Assembly (NCBI RefSeq): GCF_041596335.1
Contig: NZ_JBFHIT010000003.1
Span: 1-64,000 of the forward strand
Origin: Mangrovibacterium sp041596335
GTDB lineage: Bacteria; Bacteroidota; Bacteroidia; Bacteroidales; Prolixibacteraceae
Reading direction: 5' to 3'
Length of the DNA: 64,000 nt
Shown: one piece after another, positions 27,745-37,900 of the stretch
Layout of the letters: every line of letters begins with the position of its first letter
How positions within the stretch are numbered: position 1 is the stretch's first letter
Notes under the pieces: generated by a model
Told to the model about the DNA's origin: nothing
The model's database searches: none
Seen by the model: the letters and a program-made list of their open reading frames with translations, nothing else
Position numbers and translations under genes: made by a program

Positions 27745-28869
27745 ATGAGAAAAACATTTTTCGCTCTAGCACTGGCAATGATTTCAATGCTTGCCTGCTC
27801 GCCAAAAAAGAAAGAATTATCGGAAACCGTCTCGCAACAGAAGATGGAGGAGATTTATAAGGAGGTGAAAACACCATACAAATATGGCCTGATTATGGTG
27901 CCCGACAGCAATTCGTACAAAATGGATTGCCCGACGATTTTCCGGCACGATGACCAATGGGTGATGACCTACATTATTTTCGACGGCCGTGGCTACGAAA
28001 CACACCTGGCCTTGAGCGACGACCTGATTAACTGGAAAGAACAGGGCGCGATCATGGAATTCTCCGACACAACCGACTGGGATGTGAACCAAAAAGCCGG
28101 CTATCCGTCGCTCATTGACTATGACTGGGGCGGTGCTTACGGCATCAATTCCTACGACGGAAAATACTGGATGAGCTACTTCGGCGGAAACTCAACCGGG
28201 TACGAAAAAGGCTTGCTATCAGTTGGAATGGCTTTCACGGAAGAAGATCCGGCAACCTTGCAACAGTGGAGTCGTCTGGAAAAACCGGTGTTGATGTCGA
28301 CCGATGCTGATGCTGCCTGGTATGATAACATCACCATGTATAAAAACTATGTGCTGGAAGATAAAGACCAGTTGACCGGTCATCGCTTCGTTATGTATTA
28401 CAATGCAAAAGGAGACAGTATTAGCAAAGTGCGCGGTGCCGAGCGTATCTCGATGGCTTTTTCAGACGATATGGTGAGCTGGAAACGCTACGATGACAAC
28501 CCGGTATTGAATCACCACATCGGTATTACCGGCGACGCGGTGATTCAGAAGATCGGCGATTTGTATGTCATGTTCTTCTTCCGCGCCTACTGGCCCGAAG
28601 GTAAAACGGTCGTGTACAACAGCTTTGCGGCTTCGTACGACTTGCTGCACTGGACCGAATGGGACGGCCCGAAACTGGTTGAGCCCAGCGAAAGCTACGA
28701 TAACCAATTCGCCCACAAATCCTTTGTTATTAAAGTTGACGACGTGGTGTACCACTATTACAATGCGGTGGATACCCTGGGCAATCGGGGAATTGCATTG
28801 GCCACATCAAAAGATTTGGGTAAGAGTACGATGACCTTTAATTCAACCGAGGAGTCCGAAGTGAAATAA
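27745..28869 (+). CDS. Beta-propeller glycosidase-like lipoprotein
   Basis: A 374-residue exported protein (ALALAMISMLAC, lipobox cysteine at about 18) with repeated blade sequences of the five-bladed beta-propeller glycosidases related to GH43/GH32/GH117. These include MDCPTIFRHDDQWVMTYIIFD, GYETHLALSDDLINWKEQG, ERISMAFSDDMVSWKRYDDNP and NSFAASYDLLHWTEWDGPK. Acidic residues in DCPTIF, SLIDYDWGG and ITGDAVIQ could be catalytic, but I cannot fix the family. Tucked between GH78 and GH2 genes, it probably trims a pectin side chain. It starts 30 bases after the GH78 stop, so is likely cotranscribed. Confidence 0.75.
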   Translation: MRKTFFALALAMISMLACSPKKKELSETVSQQKMEEIYKEVKTPYKYGLIMVPDSNSYKMDCPTIFRHDDQWVMTYIIFDGRGYETHLALSDDLINWKEQGAIMEFSDTTDWDVNQKAGYPSLIDYDWGGAYGINSYDGKYWMSYFGGNSTGYEKGLLSVGMAFTEEDPATLQQWSRLEKPVLMSTDADAAWYDNITMYKNYVLEDKDQLTGHRFVMYYNAKGDSISKVRGAERISMAFSDDMVSWKRYDDNPVLNHHIGITGDAVIQKIGDLYVMFFFRAYWPEGKTVVYNSFAASYDLLHWTEWDGPKLVEPSESYDNQFAHKSFVIKVDDVVYHYYNAVDTLGNRGIALATSKDLGKSTMTFNSTEESEVK

Positions 28870-29049
28870 AAGGAAATGTTCAGTCGCAGTAACAGTCACA
28901 GTTTTCAGAAATAGCAGATTTCAACTTTGTGTACTTTGCGATACCCTTTGTATTCTTTGTGTTAAAAAAGCGACTAACGATTATTGATTAACGAATAACG
29001 ATTGAGCCAGAAAAAACTCTCCGCGCTATCCGCGGTTAAAAAATAGAAA
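28870..29049. repeat. Intergenic repeat-like sequence
   Basis: The 180-base gap holds near-repeats of TTTGTGTACTTTGCG/TTTGTATTCTTTGTG, tandem ACGATTA-type units (AACGATTATTGATTAACGAATAACGATT) and a CCGCGCTATCCGCGG inverted repeat. This resembles the low-complexity extragenic repeats seen in many Bacteroidetes genomes. No gene is present. Confidence 0.4.
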
Positions 29050-31470
29050 ATGAAACGAAAACAAAACATAAACTTATTCCTGCTGGCAATGGTGCTCGCC
29101 CTGGTTGGCTGCGGGCCGAAGAGTCAGCTGGCGGAACGCCAAAACTTTGACAAGGACTGGCGCTTTCTCCTGGGCGACGATTCGCTGGCCTTTCAACAGG
29201 CATTCGACGATTCGCAGTGGCGTAAGCTAAACCTTCCGCACGACTGGAGCATCGAGGGCGAATTCAGCGCCGATGCTCCCGCAACTCCCGAAGGCGGGGC
29301 GTTGCCAACCGGAACTGGCTGGTACCGGAAAACGTTCAAACTTGAAAAACCGGACGAAGCACAAGTTTTTTATATCGATTTTGACGGGGTGATGGCGAAC
29401 AGCGAAGTGTGGATTAATGGCCACTACCTTGGCAAACGCCCCTTCGGCTATATTTCATTTCGCTACGATTTGACTCCCTATTTGAAGTTCGGTGAGGAAG
29501 GGAACACGCTTGCTGTTCGGGTCGATAATTCGGCTCAGCCGGCTTCGCGCTGGTACACCGGTTCGGGCATTTACCGACATGTTTGGTTGGTCGAAAAGAA
29601 TCCGGTTCATGTGGCTCATTGGGGGACTTTTGTTACCACTCCCGAAGTTTCAGCTGAGCTGGCAAAAGTGAAATTGGATATTCAACTCGAAAATAGAAAA
29701 GAAACGAATTCGTCGGTAGTTGTGAAATCGACCATCACTGATGCAGATGGACAAGCGGTCGCAGAAGCGCAAAATAAACTTGACCTGACTGTCGGACTTT
29801 CAACATTGACTCAGAATTTTGAGCTGAAAAACCCGGCTTTGTGGTCTCCTGAAAATCCAAATTTATATACGATTTCGACTCAGGTTCTCAGTTCCGGGAA
29901 ATTAGTCGATCAGTATGAAACGCCACTTGGTGTCCGTTTTTTCGAATTTACAGCTGATCAGGGTTTTTTCCTGAACGGCACACAGTACAAGCTTCACGGG
30001 GTCAATCAACATCACGATTTGGGTGCTCTGGGTGCAGCTGTGAACACCCGAGCCATGGAGCGTCAGCTGGAAATTCTGAAGGACATGGGTGTGAATGCCA
30101 TTCGAATGGCCCACAATCCTCCGGCTCCGGAGCTGTTGCAATTGTGCGATAGAATGGGCTTTCTGGTGATTGACGAATCGTTCGATGAATGGAAAAAGCG
30201 GAAAGCCAAGCAGGGGTATCACCTTTATTGGGACGATTGGCACAAACGCGATTTGGAAGACATGATTTTGCGTGACCGCAACCATCCTTCAATTTTTGTG
30301 TGGAGCATTGGCAACGAAATTCCAGAACAGTTTGATACGACTGGGATTCGCATCACCCGCGAGCTAGCCGATATCGTAAAATCGTTAGACACGACTCGTC
30401 CGGTTACGGCAGCGCTGACTGAAACCGATCCGGAGAAAAATAATCTCTACAAATCAGGAGCGCTTGATCTGTTGAGCTTCAATTATAAGCATAAAGAATA
30501 CCTGAAATTCCCGGATCGTTACCCAGGAGAGTGCATGTTGGCCTCCGAGAACATGTCGGCCTTGTCGACCCGAGGACAGTACGATTTTCCGTCGGACAGT
30601 GTGCGAATCTGGCCACCGGCTTACAACTCGCCGTTCGATGGAAATGCAGATCTGACTGCCTCGTCTTTCGATAATTGTATCGCTTATTGGGGTGCGACGC
30701 ACGAGGACACCTGGGCTGTGGTGAAAAACAACGAATTCATTCCGGGCATGTTTATCTGGTCGGGCTTCGACTACATTGGCGAACCTCTGCCATACCCATA
30801 CCCGGCGCGAAGCAGCTATTTGGGAATTATAGATCTGTGTGGTTTCCCGAAAGATGCTTACTACATGTACCAGAGCGAGTGGTCGGATAAAACGGTGTTG
30901 CACCTTTTTCCACACTGGAACTGGGATGAGGGACAAATCATCGATCTGTGGGCTTATTACAATAATGCTGACGAAGTAGAACTATTTGTGAATGGCGTCT
31001 CGCAAGGGCGAAAATCGAAGGCGACCGACAAATTTCATGTCATGTGGCGGGTGCCATTCCATCCGGGAAGCATAAAAGCCATCAGTTATAAAGACGGGCA
31101 AGAGATACTTGAGCAGGAAATTAAGACAGCTGGTCCGGCAGCCAAAATTGAATTGATAGCAGATCGCAGCAAAATAAACGCTAACGGAACTGATCTCTCT
31201 TTTATCACGGTGAAAGTGACCGATAAAGACGGAAATATGGTGCCGGATGCAGCGAATCTGATCAATTTTAATGTTGAAGGTGAAGGATTCGTAGCCGGTG
31301 TGGATAATGGTTATCAAGCTAGTACCGAGCCGTTCAAAGCCAACTACCGAAAAGTATTTAACGGTATGTGTCTGCTGATTGTACAAAGCACCGAAAAAGC
31401 AGGGACAATAAATGTCACAGCTAGCAGTGAAGGCTTAGACTCGAATTTTCTGACAGTTACTTCAAACTAA
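29050..31470 (+). CDS. GH2 beta-galactosidase-like lipoprotein
   Basis: An exported 806-residue GH2 enzyme (lipobox LVGCG, cysteine at about 21). The sugar-binding domain has NLPHDWSIEGEF and GTGWYRKTFKL (about 57-100); the immunoglobulin-like domain follows; the TIM barrel has GVNQHHDLGALG, IRMAHNPPAPELLQLCD, the acid/base glutamate in WSIGNEIPEQ (about 418-427) and the nucleophile glutamate in LASENMSALSTRG (about 497-509). A C-terminal invasin-like domain carries INANGTDLSFITVKVTDKDGNMVPDA. This type is common in Bacteroidetes beta-galactosidases acting on plant glycans such as RG-I galactan or RG-II side chains. It could also be a beta-glucuronidase or arabinopyranosidase; specificity is not readable. 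Confidence 0.93.
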   Translation: MKRKQNINLFLLAMVLALVGCGPKSQLAERQNFDKDWRFLLGDDSLAFQQAFDDSQWRKLNLPHDWSIEGEFSADAPATPEGGALPTGTGWYRKTFKLEKPDEAQVFYIDFDGVMANSEVWINGHYLGKRPFGYISFRYDLTPYLKFGEEGNTLAVRVDNSAQPASRWYTGSGIYRHVWLVEKNPVHVAHWGTFVTTPEVSAELAKVKLDIQLENRKETNSSVVVKSTITDADGQAVAEAQNKLDLTVGLSTLTQNFELKNPALWSPENPNLYTISTQVLSSGKLVDQYETPLGVRFFEFTADQGFFLNGTQYKLHGVNQHHDLGALGAAVNTRAMERQLEILKDMGVNAIRMAHNPPAPELLQLCDRMGFLVIDESFDEWKKRKAKQGYHLYWDDWHKRDLEDMILRDRNHPSIFVWSIGNEIPEQFDTTGIRITRELADIVKSLDTTRPVTAALTETDPEKNNLYKSGALDLLSFNYKHKEYLKFPDRYPGECMLASENMSALSTRGQYDFPSDSVRIWPPAYNSPFDGNADLTASSFDNCIAYWGATHEDTWAVVKNNEFIPGMFIWSGFDYIGEPLPYPYPARSSYLGIIDLCGFPKDAYYMYQSEWSDKTVLHLFPHWNWDEGQIIDLWAYYNNADEVELFVNGVSQGRKSKATDKFHVMWRVPFHPGSIKAISYKDGQEILEQEIKTAGPAAKIELIADRSKINANGTDLSFITVKVTDKDGNMVPDAANLINFNVEGEGFVAGVDNGYQASTEPFKANYRKVFNGMCLLIVQSTEKAGTINVTASSEGLDSNFLTVTSN

Positions 31471-31476
31471 TTCAGC

Positions 31477-34400
31477 ATGAATCTAAATCATAAAATAATA
31501 TCATTTACAGTGTTGCTGGTGGGGCTATTGTCAACATCAGAGCTGTGCGGCCAGGGAAAAACAGGTGTGTTGGCAGGCATTCCGCCACTAAATACGACGG
31601 AGATCGCCGAACCTTGGGAAAATCCCGAAGTCAGTGCCATCAATCGCGATGCGGCAAGAGTAACAGCTTATTCATTTGCATCAACCGAAGATGCTCTCAA
31701 GGGTGATCGGGAAACAAGCGGACGCTATGAAAGCTTGAATGGCGAATGGGACTTCTTTTTCGCGATGAAACCTGTTGACGCGCCGACCGACTTTTATAGA
31801 ACGGAAGTGAGTGGCTGGGACAAAATCGAAGTGCCGTCGAATTGGGAAATGAAGGGATACGACAAGCCCATCTATAAAAGTGCAGTTTATCCGTTCCGAC
31901 CCATCAATCCACCATACGTGCCTCGGGATTATAATCCGGTGGGATCGTACCAACGAGCATTCACGGTTCCTGCTGACTGGAAGAATATGAACATCACTCT
32001 GCATTTTGGCGGTGTGAGTTCCGGTTTCAAAGTTTGGGTGAATGGTCAGTTTTTGGGCTATGGCGAAGACAGTTGCTTACCCTCCGAGTTTAATGTAACA
32101 CCATATTTGAAGGATGGCGAGAACATCGTTTCGGTACAGGTTATTCGCTGGAGCGACGGTGCCTATCTGGAAGACCAGGACCATTGGCGGATGAGCGGAA
32201 TCCAGCGCGAAGTGTACCTGATGGCGGAGCCGAAACTGCGCATTGCCGACTTCTTTTATCAAACCAAATTGGACGATGATTATCGCGACGCCACCTTAAG
32301 TATCCGTCCGCGCATTGAAAATCTGACAGGCGATTCTGTGAAAGGTTACCAATTGGAAGCAATGTTGTACGACGCTAGCGGAAAACAAGTTTTCGAAAAA
32401 CCGTTGGAAAAAGATGTCCGGTCGATTTTGGATGAGACCTGGCCACGACTCGATAATGTGAAATTTGGTATGCTGGAATCCCAGATAAAAAACCCGTTGA
32501 AATGGAGTGACGAAGAACCGAATTTATACACACTGGTTTTGACGATGAAAGACAGCACCGGTGCCATAACCGAAGCCAAAAGTTGCAAAGTCGGCTTTCG
32601 AAGCATCGGGTTCGATCCGGGGTCGGCAAAGCTGCTCATCAATGGAAAAGTAACGTATTTGTACGGTATCAATAGGCACGATCACGACCCGGTGAAAGGG
32701 AAGGCTCTATCTCGCGAAGATATTTTGAAGGACGTGAAGCAAATCAAGCAGTTTAATTTTAACTGCATCCGTGCGTCGCACTACCCGAATGATCCTTATT
32801 TCTACGATTTATGCGATGAGTACGGAATTTTGGTAATCGACGAGGCGAACTTCGAAACCCATGGTTTAGGCGGAAAACTGGCCAACGAACAAAAATGGTT
32901 GAATGCCCATCTGCAGCGAGTGGTGCGCATGGTAGAGCGCGATAAAAATCACCCTTCGGTCATTATCTGGAGTTTGGGAAACGAGGCGGGCAGTGGGCCG
33001 GCAACCGCTATCATGGCGGCTTTTTGTCACGATTTCGATGTGACTCGTCCGGTGCATTATGAGCCGGCAATGGGAGACCACAAAGTGAAAGGCTACATCC
33101 CGCCCGGGCATCCCAATTACCCGAAAGACCATTCACACCGCATCCAAACCCCGCTCGACCAATCGTACATCAACATCGTTAGCCGCATGTACCCGGCGCT
33201 TTATACAGGTCCGTTACTTGTTAGCCAGGATAATGGCGACAACCGCCCAATCTTCTGGTGCGAGTATTCACACTCCATGGGTAATTCGACTGGAAACCTG
33301 AAAGAGTGGTGGGACCAGATCCGCTCAACTCCCCGCATGATTGGCGGTTGTATCTGGGACTACAAAGACCAGGGATTGCTGAAAACCGATGAAAACGGAA
33401 CCGTGTTTTATGGTTACGGCGGCGATTTTGGCGATACCTTACTAAACGACAATAATTTCTGTATCAACGGCATTGTTACCTCCGACGGGCGTCCGAAAGG
33501 GGCGATGTACGAGTTCAAATGGGTGAGCCAACCGGTGAGCTGCGAGTTGTTGGATACGAATGGTTTCAAGGTGAAAATTACCAACCGGCATGCCGTTAAA
33601 AATCTTTCAGCTTATATCCCGACATTGAAATTCCAGGAAGGTGGCAAAGTGATTAAAACCGTCGAACAGGATCCGATCAATTTAGCTGCCGGAAAAGACA
33701 CGTTGATTAACTTCAAGCAATACCTGCCGAAAATGAAGCCGGGAGCCGAATACCTAGCCACCATTTCATTCAAACTGAAAGAAAAGACGACATGGGCAGA
33801 TGCCGGCTATGACGTAGCGTTTGACCAATTTGCCCTGACTGGATTGAGCACGGAATCGTCAAAATTGAAAACTAAATCGGAAATCCAATTGGAGGAATCG
33901 GCGGATGCTTTTATGGTGAATGGAAAGAACTTCAAACTGGAAATTGATAAAACGAATGGCGCTTTGAGTTCGTACGTATGGAATGGCGAAGAACAACTAT
34001 TTGCGCCGCTGTTGCCACACTTCACCCGTCCGCTCACCGATAACGATGAGCGTGGCTGGAAGCCCCATGAGAAGTTGAAAGTTTGGTACGATGCCCATCC
34101 CAAATTACAATCTGTGGCAACGGATACCAAAGCTGACGGAACAATACAGGTTCGAAGCAATTACGAGATTGTGAAAGATAGCGCCAGTTGTACCATCATT
34201 TACAGCTTGCGCGGAGATGGCGCGCTCAAAGTTGAGTACGAACTGAAAGCTTTACCACAGTTGCCAAACATCCCTAAAGTGGGTGTGCAATGCGGCATTG
34301 CCGATGTGTATCGTCAGATCAGCTGGTACGGAAAAGGGCCTTTGGAAAATTATTGCGACCGTAGCTTTGGATTTGAAGCTGCAACGTACTCGCTTCCGAT

Positions 34401-34785
34401 CGATCAATTTATCGAGCCCTATGTGATGCCGCAGGAGACTGGAAATCGCATGGATGTACGCTGGATGTATTTGTCGAATGAGCAAAAAACGAAAGGTTTG
34501 CTGGTGGTGGCCGATAGTTTGTTGAGCATGAGCGCGTGGCCTTGGACTAAAGCTAATATTAATGCAGCCAAACATACGAACGAATTAGTAGAGTCGTGCT
34601 ACCTGACCCTGAATATCGACCTGAAGCAAATGGGTGTTGGAGGTAACGATAGCTGGTCGGATGTGGCCGCTCCGGAACCACAATACCAAATTCCGGCGGG
34701 CACATACCGATATGCTTTCTACCTGATGCCAATGAGCACCGGGAAGAAAGATTGGAGTGAGGAAATTTATAAAGTGAAATTTTGA
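31477..34785 (+). CDS. GH2 LacZ-type beta-galactosidase, exported
   Basis: A 1102-residue periplasmic GH2 enzyme with signal peptide (FTVLLVGLLSTSELCGQ). It has the full LacZ domain set: jelly roll (VPSNWEMKGYDKPIY), Ig domain, TIM barrel with GINRHDHDPVKGKALS, the acid/base in IIWSLGNEAGSGP (about 496-508) and the nucleophile in FWCEYSHSMGNSTGNL (about 593-608). The C-terminal Bgal_small_N domain is also present (RPLTDNDERGWKPH; WYGKGPLENYCDR). It begins 6 bases after the previous GH2 stop, so the two are translated from one mRNA. Together they probably remove different galactosyl residues from pectin side chains. Confidence 0.95.
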   Translation: MNLNHKIISFTVLLVGLLSTSELCGQGKTGVLAGIPPLNTTEIAEPWENPEVSAINRDAARVTAYSFASTEDALKGDRETSGRYESLNGEWDFFFAMKPVDAPTDFYRTEVSGWDKIEVPSNWEMKGYDKPIYKSAVYPFRPINPPYVPRDYNPVGSYQRAFTVPADWKNMNITLHFGGVSSGFKVWVNGQFLGYGEDSCLPSEFNVTPYLKDGENIVSVQVIRWSDGAYLEDQDHWRMSGIQREVYLMAEPKLRIADFFYQTKLDDDYRDATLSIRPRIENLTGDSVKGYQLEAMLYDASGKQVFEKPLEKDVRSILDETWPRLDNVKFGMLESQIKNPLKWSDEEPNLYTLVLTMKDSTGAITEAKSCKVGFRSIGFDPGSAKLLINGKVTYLYGINRHDHDPVKGKALSREDILKDVKQIKQFNFNCIRASHYPNDPYFYDLCDEYGILVIDEANFETHGLGGKLANEQKWLNAHLQRVVRMVERDKNHPSVIIWSLGNEAGSGPATAIMAAFCHDFDVTRPVHYEPAMGDHKVKGYIPPGHPNYPKDHSHRIQTPLDQSYINIVSRMYPALYTGPLLVSQDNGDNRPIFWCEYSHSMGNSTGNLKEWWDQIRSTPRMIGGCIWDYKDQGLLKTDENGTVFYGYGGDFGDTLLNDNNFCINGIVTSDGRPKGAMYEFKWVSQPVSCELLDTNGFKVKITNRHAVKNLSAYIPTLKFQEGGKVIKTVEQDPINLAAGKDTLINFKQYLPKMKPGAEYLATISFKLKEKTTWADAGYDVAFDQFALTGLSTESSKLKTKSEIQLEESADAFMVNGKNFKLEIDKTNGALSSYVWNGEEQLFAPLLPHFTRPLTDNDERGWKPHEKLKVWYDAHPKLQSVATDTKADGTIQVRSNYEIVKDSASCTIIYSLRGDGALKVEYELKALPQLPNIPKVGVQCGIADVYRQISWYGKGPLENYCDRSFGFEAATYSLPIDQFIEPYVMPQETGNRMDVRWMYLSNEQKTKGLLVVADSLLSMSAWPWTKANINAAKHTNELVESCYLTLNIDLKQMGVGGNDSWSDVAAPEPQYQIPAGTYRYAFYLMPMSTGKKDWSEEIYKVKF

Positions 34786-34787
34786 TG

Positions 34788-34913
34788 AGACGTGAGTAGT
34801 GAGTAGTGAGTAGTGAGTAGTGAGTAGTGAGTAGTGAGTCGGGAAGGCCTGCTTGTTTTTAGTTTGTTAAGAACTGTCTTTAACTCAATACTCACGTCTC
34901 TGGACTCACGACT
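34788..34913. repeat. 7-base tandem repeat flanked by inverted copies
   Basis: GTGAGTA is repeated six times and followed by GTGAGTC (34792-34840). The stretch AGACGTGAGTA (34788-34798) has an exact inverted copy TACTCACGTCT at 34889-34899, and GACTCACGACT (34903-34913) complements the last unit. Transcribed, the arms could form a large hairpin immediately after the GH2 stop. It fills the 140-base gap before GH106. Confidence 0.85.
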
Positions 34914-34925
34914 AGTAAAAATGAA

Positions 34926-37900
34926 ATGAAACAAAACCGACAAAATAGAACGCTTCTGATGCTGCTTGGCTTGTTGCTGGTCATTTTAAGCGCATGCAGC
35001 CACCAATCGGAATCGCTGGTTAAAACGATTGTTCCGACAAAAAAGGATGCTCAACCCTGGACCTTTTGGTACTGGATGCACGGTGCGGTGAGCAAGGCCG
35101 GAATTACCGCCGATTTGGAGGCGATGAAAGAAGCCGGAATTGGAGGCACCTACCTGTTTGCTATTCGCGATACAGTCTCGGGTTTGTATCCTGATGCAGT
35201 GGTCACAATGAGCCCGGAATGGTGGGGGTTGGTGAAATTTGCAGCCAGTGAGGCCGATCGATTGGGATTGGATTTGGGGCTAAACTCTTGCGATGGTTTT
35301 ACCTGTGCGGGAGGTCCGTGGATTACTCCGGAAATGTCGATGCAGAAGGTGGTTTGGGGTGATACTCTGGTAACCGGGGGGCAGGCTTTCGCAGGGAAGC
35401 TGCCACAACCTGAAATGGTGAAAAATTATTACGAAGATATTGCCACTTTCGCCTATCCGGCGCCGGAAGGGGCAGGGCAAAATTCGTGGATGATTAGGCC
35501 GGAGGTGAGTTCTAATTTGAGCTCGGAAAGTCTGCAATACCTGGCTGAAAAAGGAAATGCCCGTCAGTTTTCGACCAAAGAAAAAGGCTGGATTCAATAT
35601 GCTTTTGACGCTCCGTTTACCTGTCGGTCGGTTCAAATAAAAACCGGGTGGAACAACTACCAATCAAATCGACTGATTGTGGAAACCAGCGGAGACGGTG
35701 TTCATTTTAAGTTTCATAGCCGGCTGGTCCCGCCGCGTTCGGGCTGGCTCGATTTGGACCAACCAAACACACATAGCATTGAGCCGGTGACGGCTAAATA
35801 TTTCCGTTTTGTTTTTGACCCGGAAGGTTCTGAGCCGGGCGCCGAAGATCTGGATGATGCCAAATGGACTCCAACCTTGCGAGTTAAAGGAATTGCGCTT
35901 TCGTCGGAGACGAAAATCAATCAATTTGAAGGGAAGAATGGCTCTATCTGGCGTGTAGCTAATTGGTCTGATGAGAAAACCATACTGTCAAACGAATGTG
36001 TTGATCCGAAGAACATGATCAACATTTCGGAATATGTAGCTGCCGACGGAACCCTAAGCTGGCAAGTGCCCGAAGGAATTTGGGTGATTTTGCGCATGGG
36101 CCACACCAGCACCGGTCACGAAAACTACATCGGTGGTGGCGGTAAAGGATTGGAATGTGATAAGTTCGATCCAGAAATCGTTCGATTTCAGTACGATCGA
36201 TGGTTTGGTGAGGCTTTTCGTCAGATTGGCGAAGGTTTGGCAGCAAAGGTGATCAAGCGTTTTCATGTGGATAGTTGGGAATGCGGTAGCCAAAACTGGT
36301 CGAAGGTGATGCTCGATGAGTTTCAAAAGCGACGCGGGTACGACCTGATGAATTACTTGCCGGTGATGGCTGGAATTCCGCTTCAAAGTGCAGAAACGTC
36401 GGAGCGGGTTTTGCAGGATGTGCGTGAAACGGTTGCCGACTTATTTAGTGATAATTTTTATAAGACGCTGCAAGAAGAATCGCATAAACGAGGAGTGCTG
36501 TTCTCTGCCGAGAGCATGTCTCCCGTTGGCGTGAGCGATGGTATGCAGCATTTCAAGTACGTCGATCTTCCGATGGGTGAATACTGGTTTCGTAGCCCCT
36601 CGCACGATAAGCCAAATGATATTCTCGATGCTATCTCAGGGGCACATGTGTACGGAAAGCCTATTGTGCAGGCTGAAAGTTTCACCGAAATCCGGCTGGA
36701 CTGGGACGAAACACCTGGTTTGCTGAAGCCTTTGGCTGACCGGAATTTTGCGCTCGGCATCAACAAAGTTTTTGCGCATGTATTTACCCACAATCCGTGG
36801 ATGGATCGCGCGCCCGGGATGACACTTGACAAAATCGGAACGGTCCTGCAACGCGATCAAATTTGGTGGCAACAAAGTTCGGCTTTCTGGAATTATCTGC
36901 ACAATTGTCAGCAACTTTTGCAAAAGGGAAAGCCAGTGGTTGATCTGGCAGTTTTTACCGGCGAAGAAATGCCCCGTCGCTCAATTTTGCCCGATCGCCT
37001 GGTCGATTTCCTACCCGGGATAATGGGGGCAAGGCGGGTTGAAAGTGAAAAAACACGGTTAAAAAATGATGGCGCTCCAAAACGGGAAATGCCGCAAGGG
37101 GTGACTACCCAGTCAAATATGGCCGATCCCGAAAAATGGATTGATCCACTGAATGGTTATGCGTACGATTCGTTCAATAAAGATGCTTTACTGAATTTGG
37201 TGACGGTAAAAGATGGCCGGATTGTGCTCCCGGGAGGAGCGAATTACGCGATGTTGGTAATCCCGGGAAACCGGAAGCTGGCGCCAAACGGAGGTGAACA
37301 AATGAGTTTGGCTGTAGTTGAGAAACTGGATGAACTGATCCGGCAGGGAGCGATCGTGTTATGGATGGAAAAACCGGGTCAGACGATTGGTTTGAATGCT
37401 TCATCCGAAAATAATGAGCTTAAAAAATTAATTACCACTTTATTTGATGGCGAAAAAATTAGTTACACCGATGAAAATGGTTTCCGGTTCGAAGGAATCC
37501 AAAAAGGGAAGGGGCGAATTTTAGTTGGCCCTTATCAGGCGGCTTCGTTCAGCCCTCTTGGTGTAGCTAAAGATTTTATTGCCGTAAAAGACGATGAAAT
37601 ACTTCATGGAAAGCTGGCCTGGAACCATCGGGTTGATGGTGAAAAGGACAATTATTTCATTTCGAATCAAAGCGGCGAAAAACTGCTGGTCGAATTGAGT
37701 TTCCGCATCACCGGGAAAACTCCTTTGCTGTATGATCCGGTGTCGGGCGATACCTTGCCATGCCGCCAGTGGTCTTCTGACGATGATCGTACTAATTTGA
37801 CCTATGAATTTGAAGCCAATGAGTCTGTTTTTGTGCTTTTCGATCCGGCAAATAAAGATGTTCGAAGCGAGAAGCCCAATAAGGTTCGTACGGCAACAGT

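Noticed and set aside
34792..34840. Short regular repeats as a CRISPR array
   Set aside because: The 7-base units are contiguous with no spacers and no cas genes are present.
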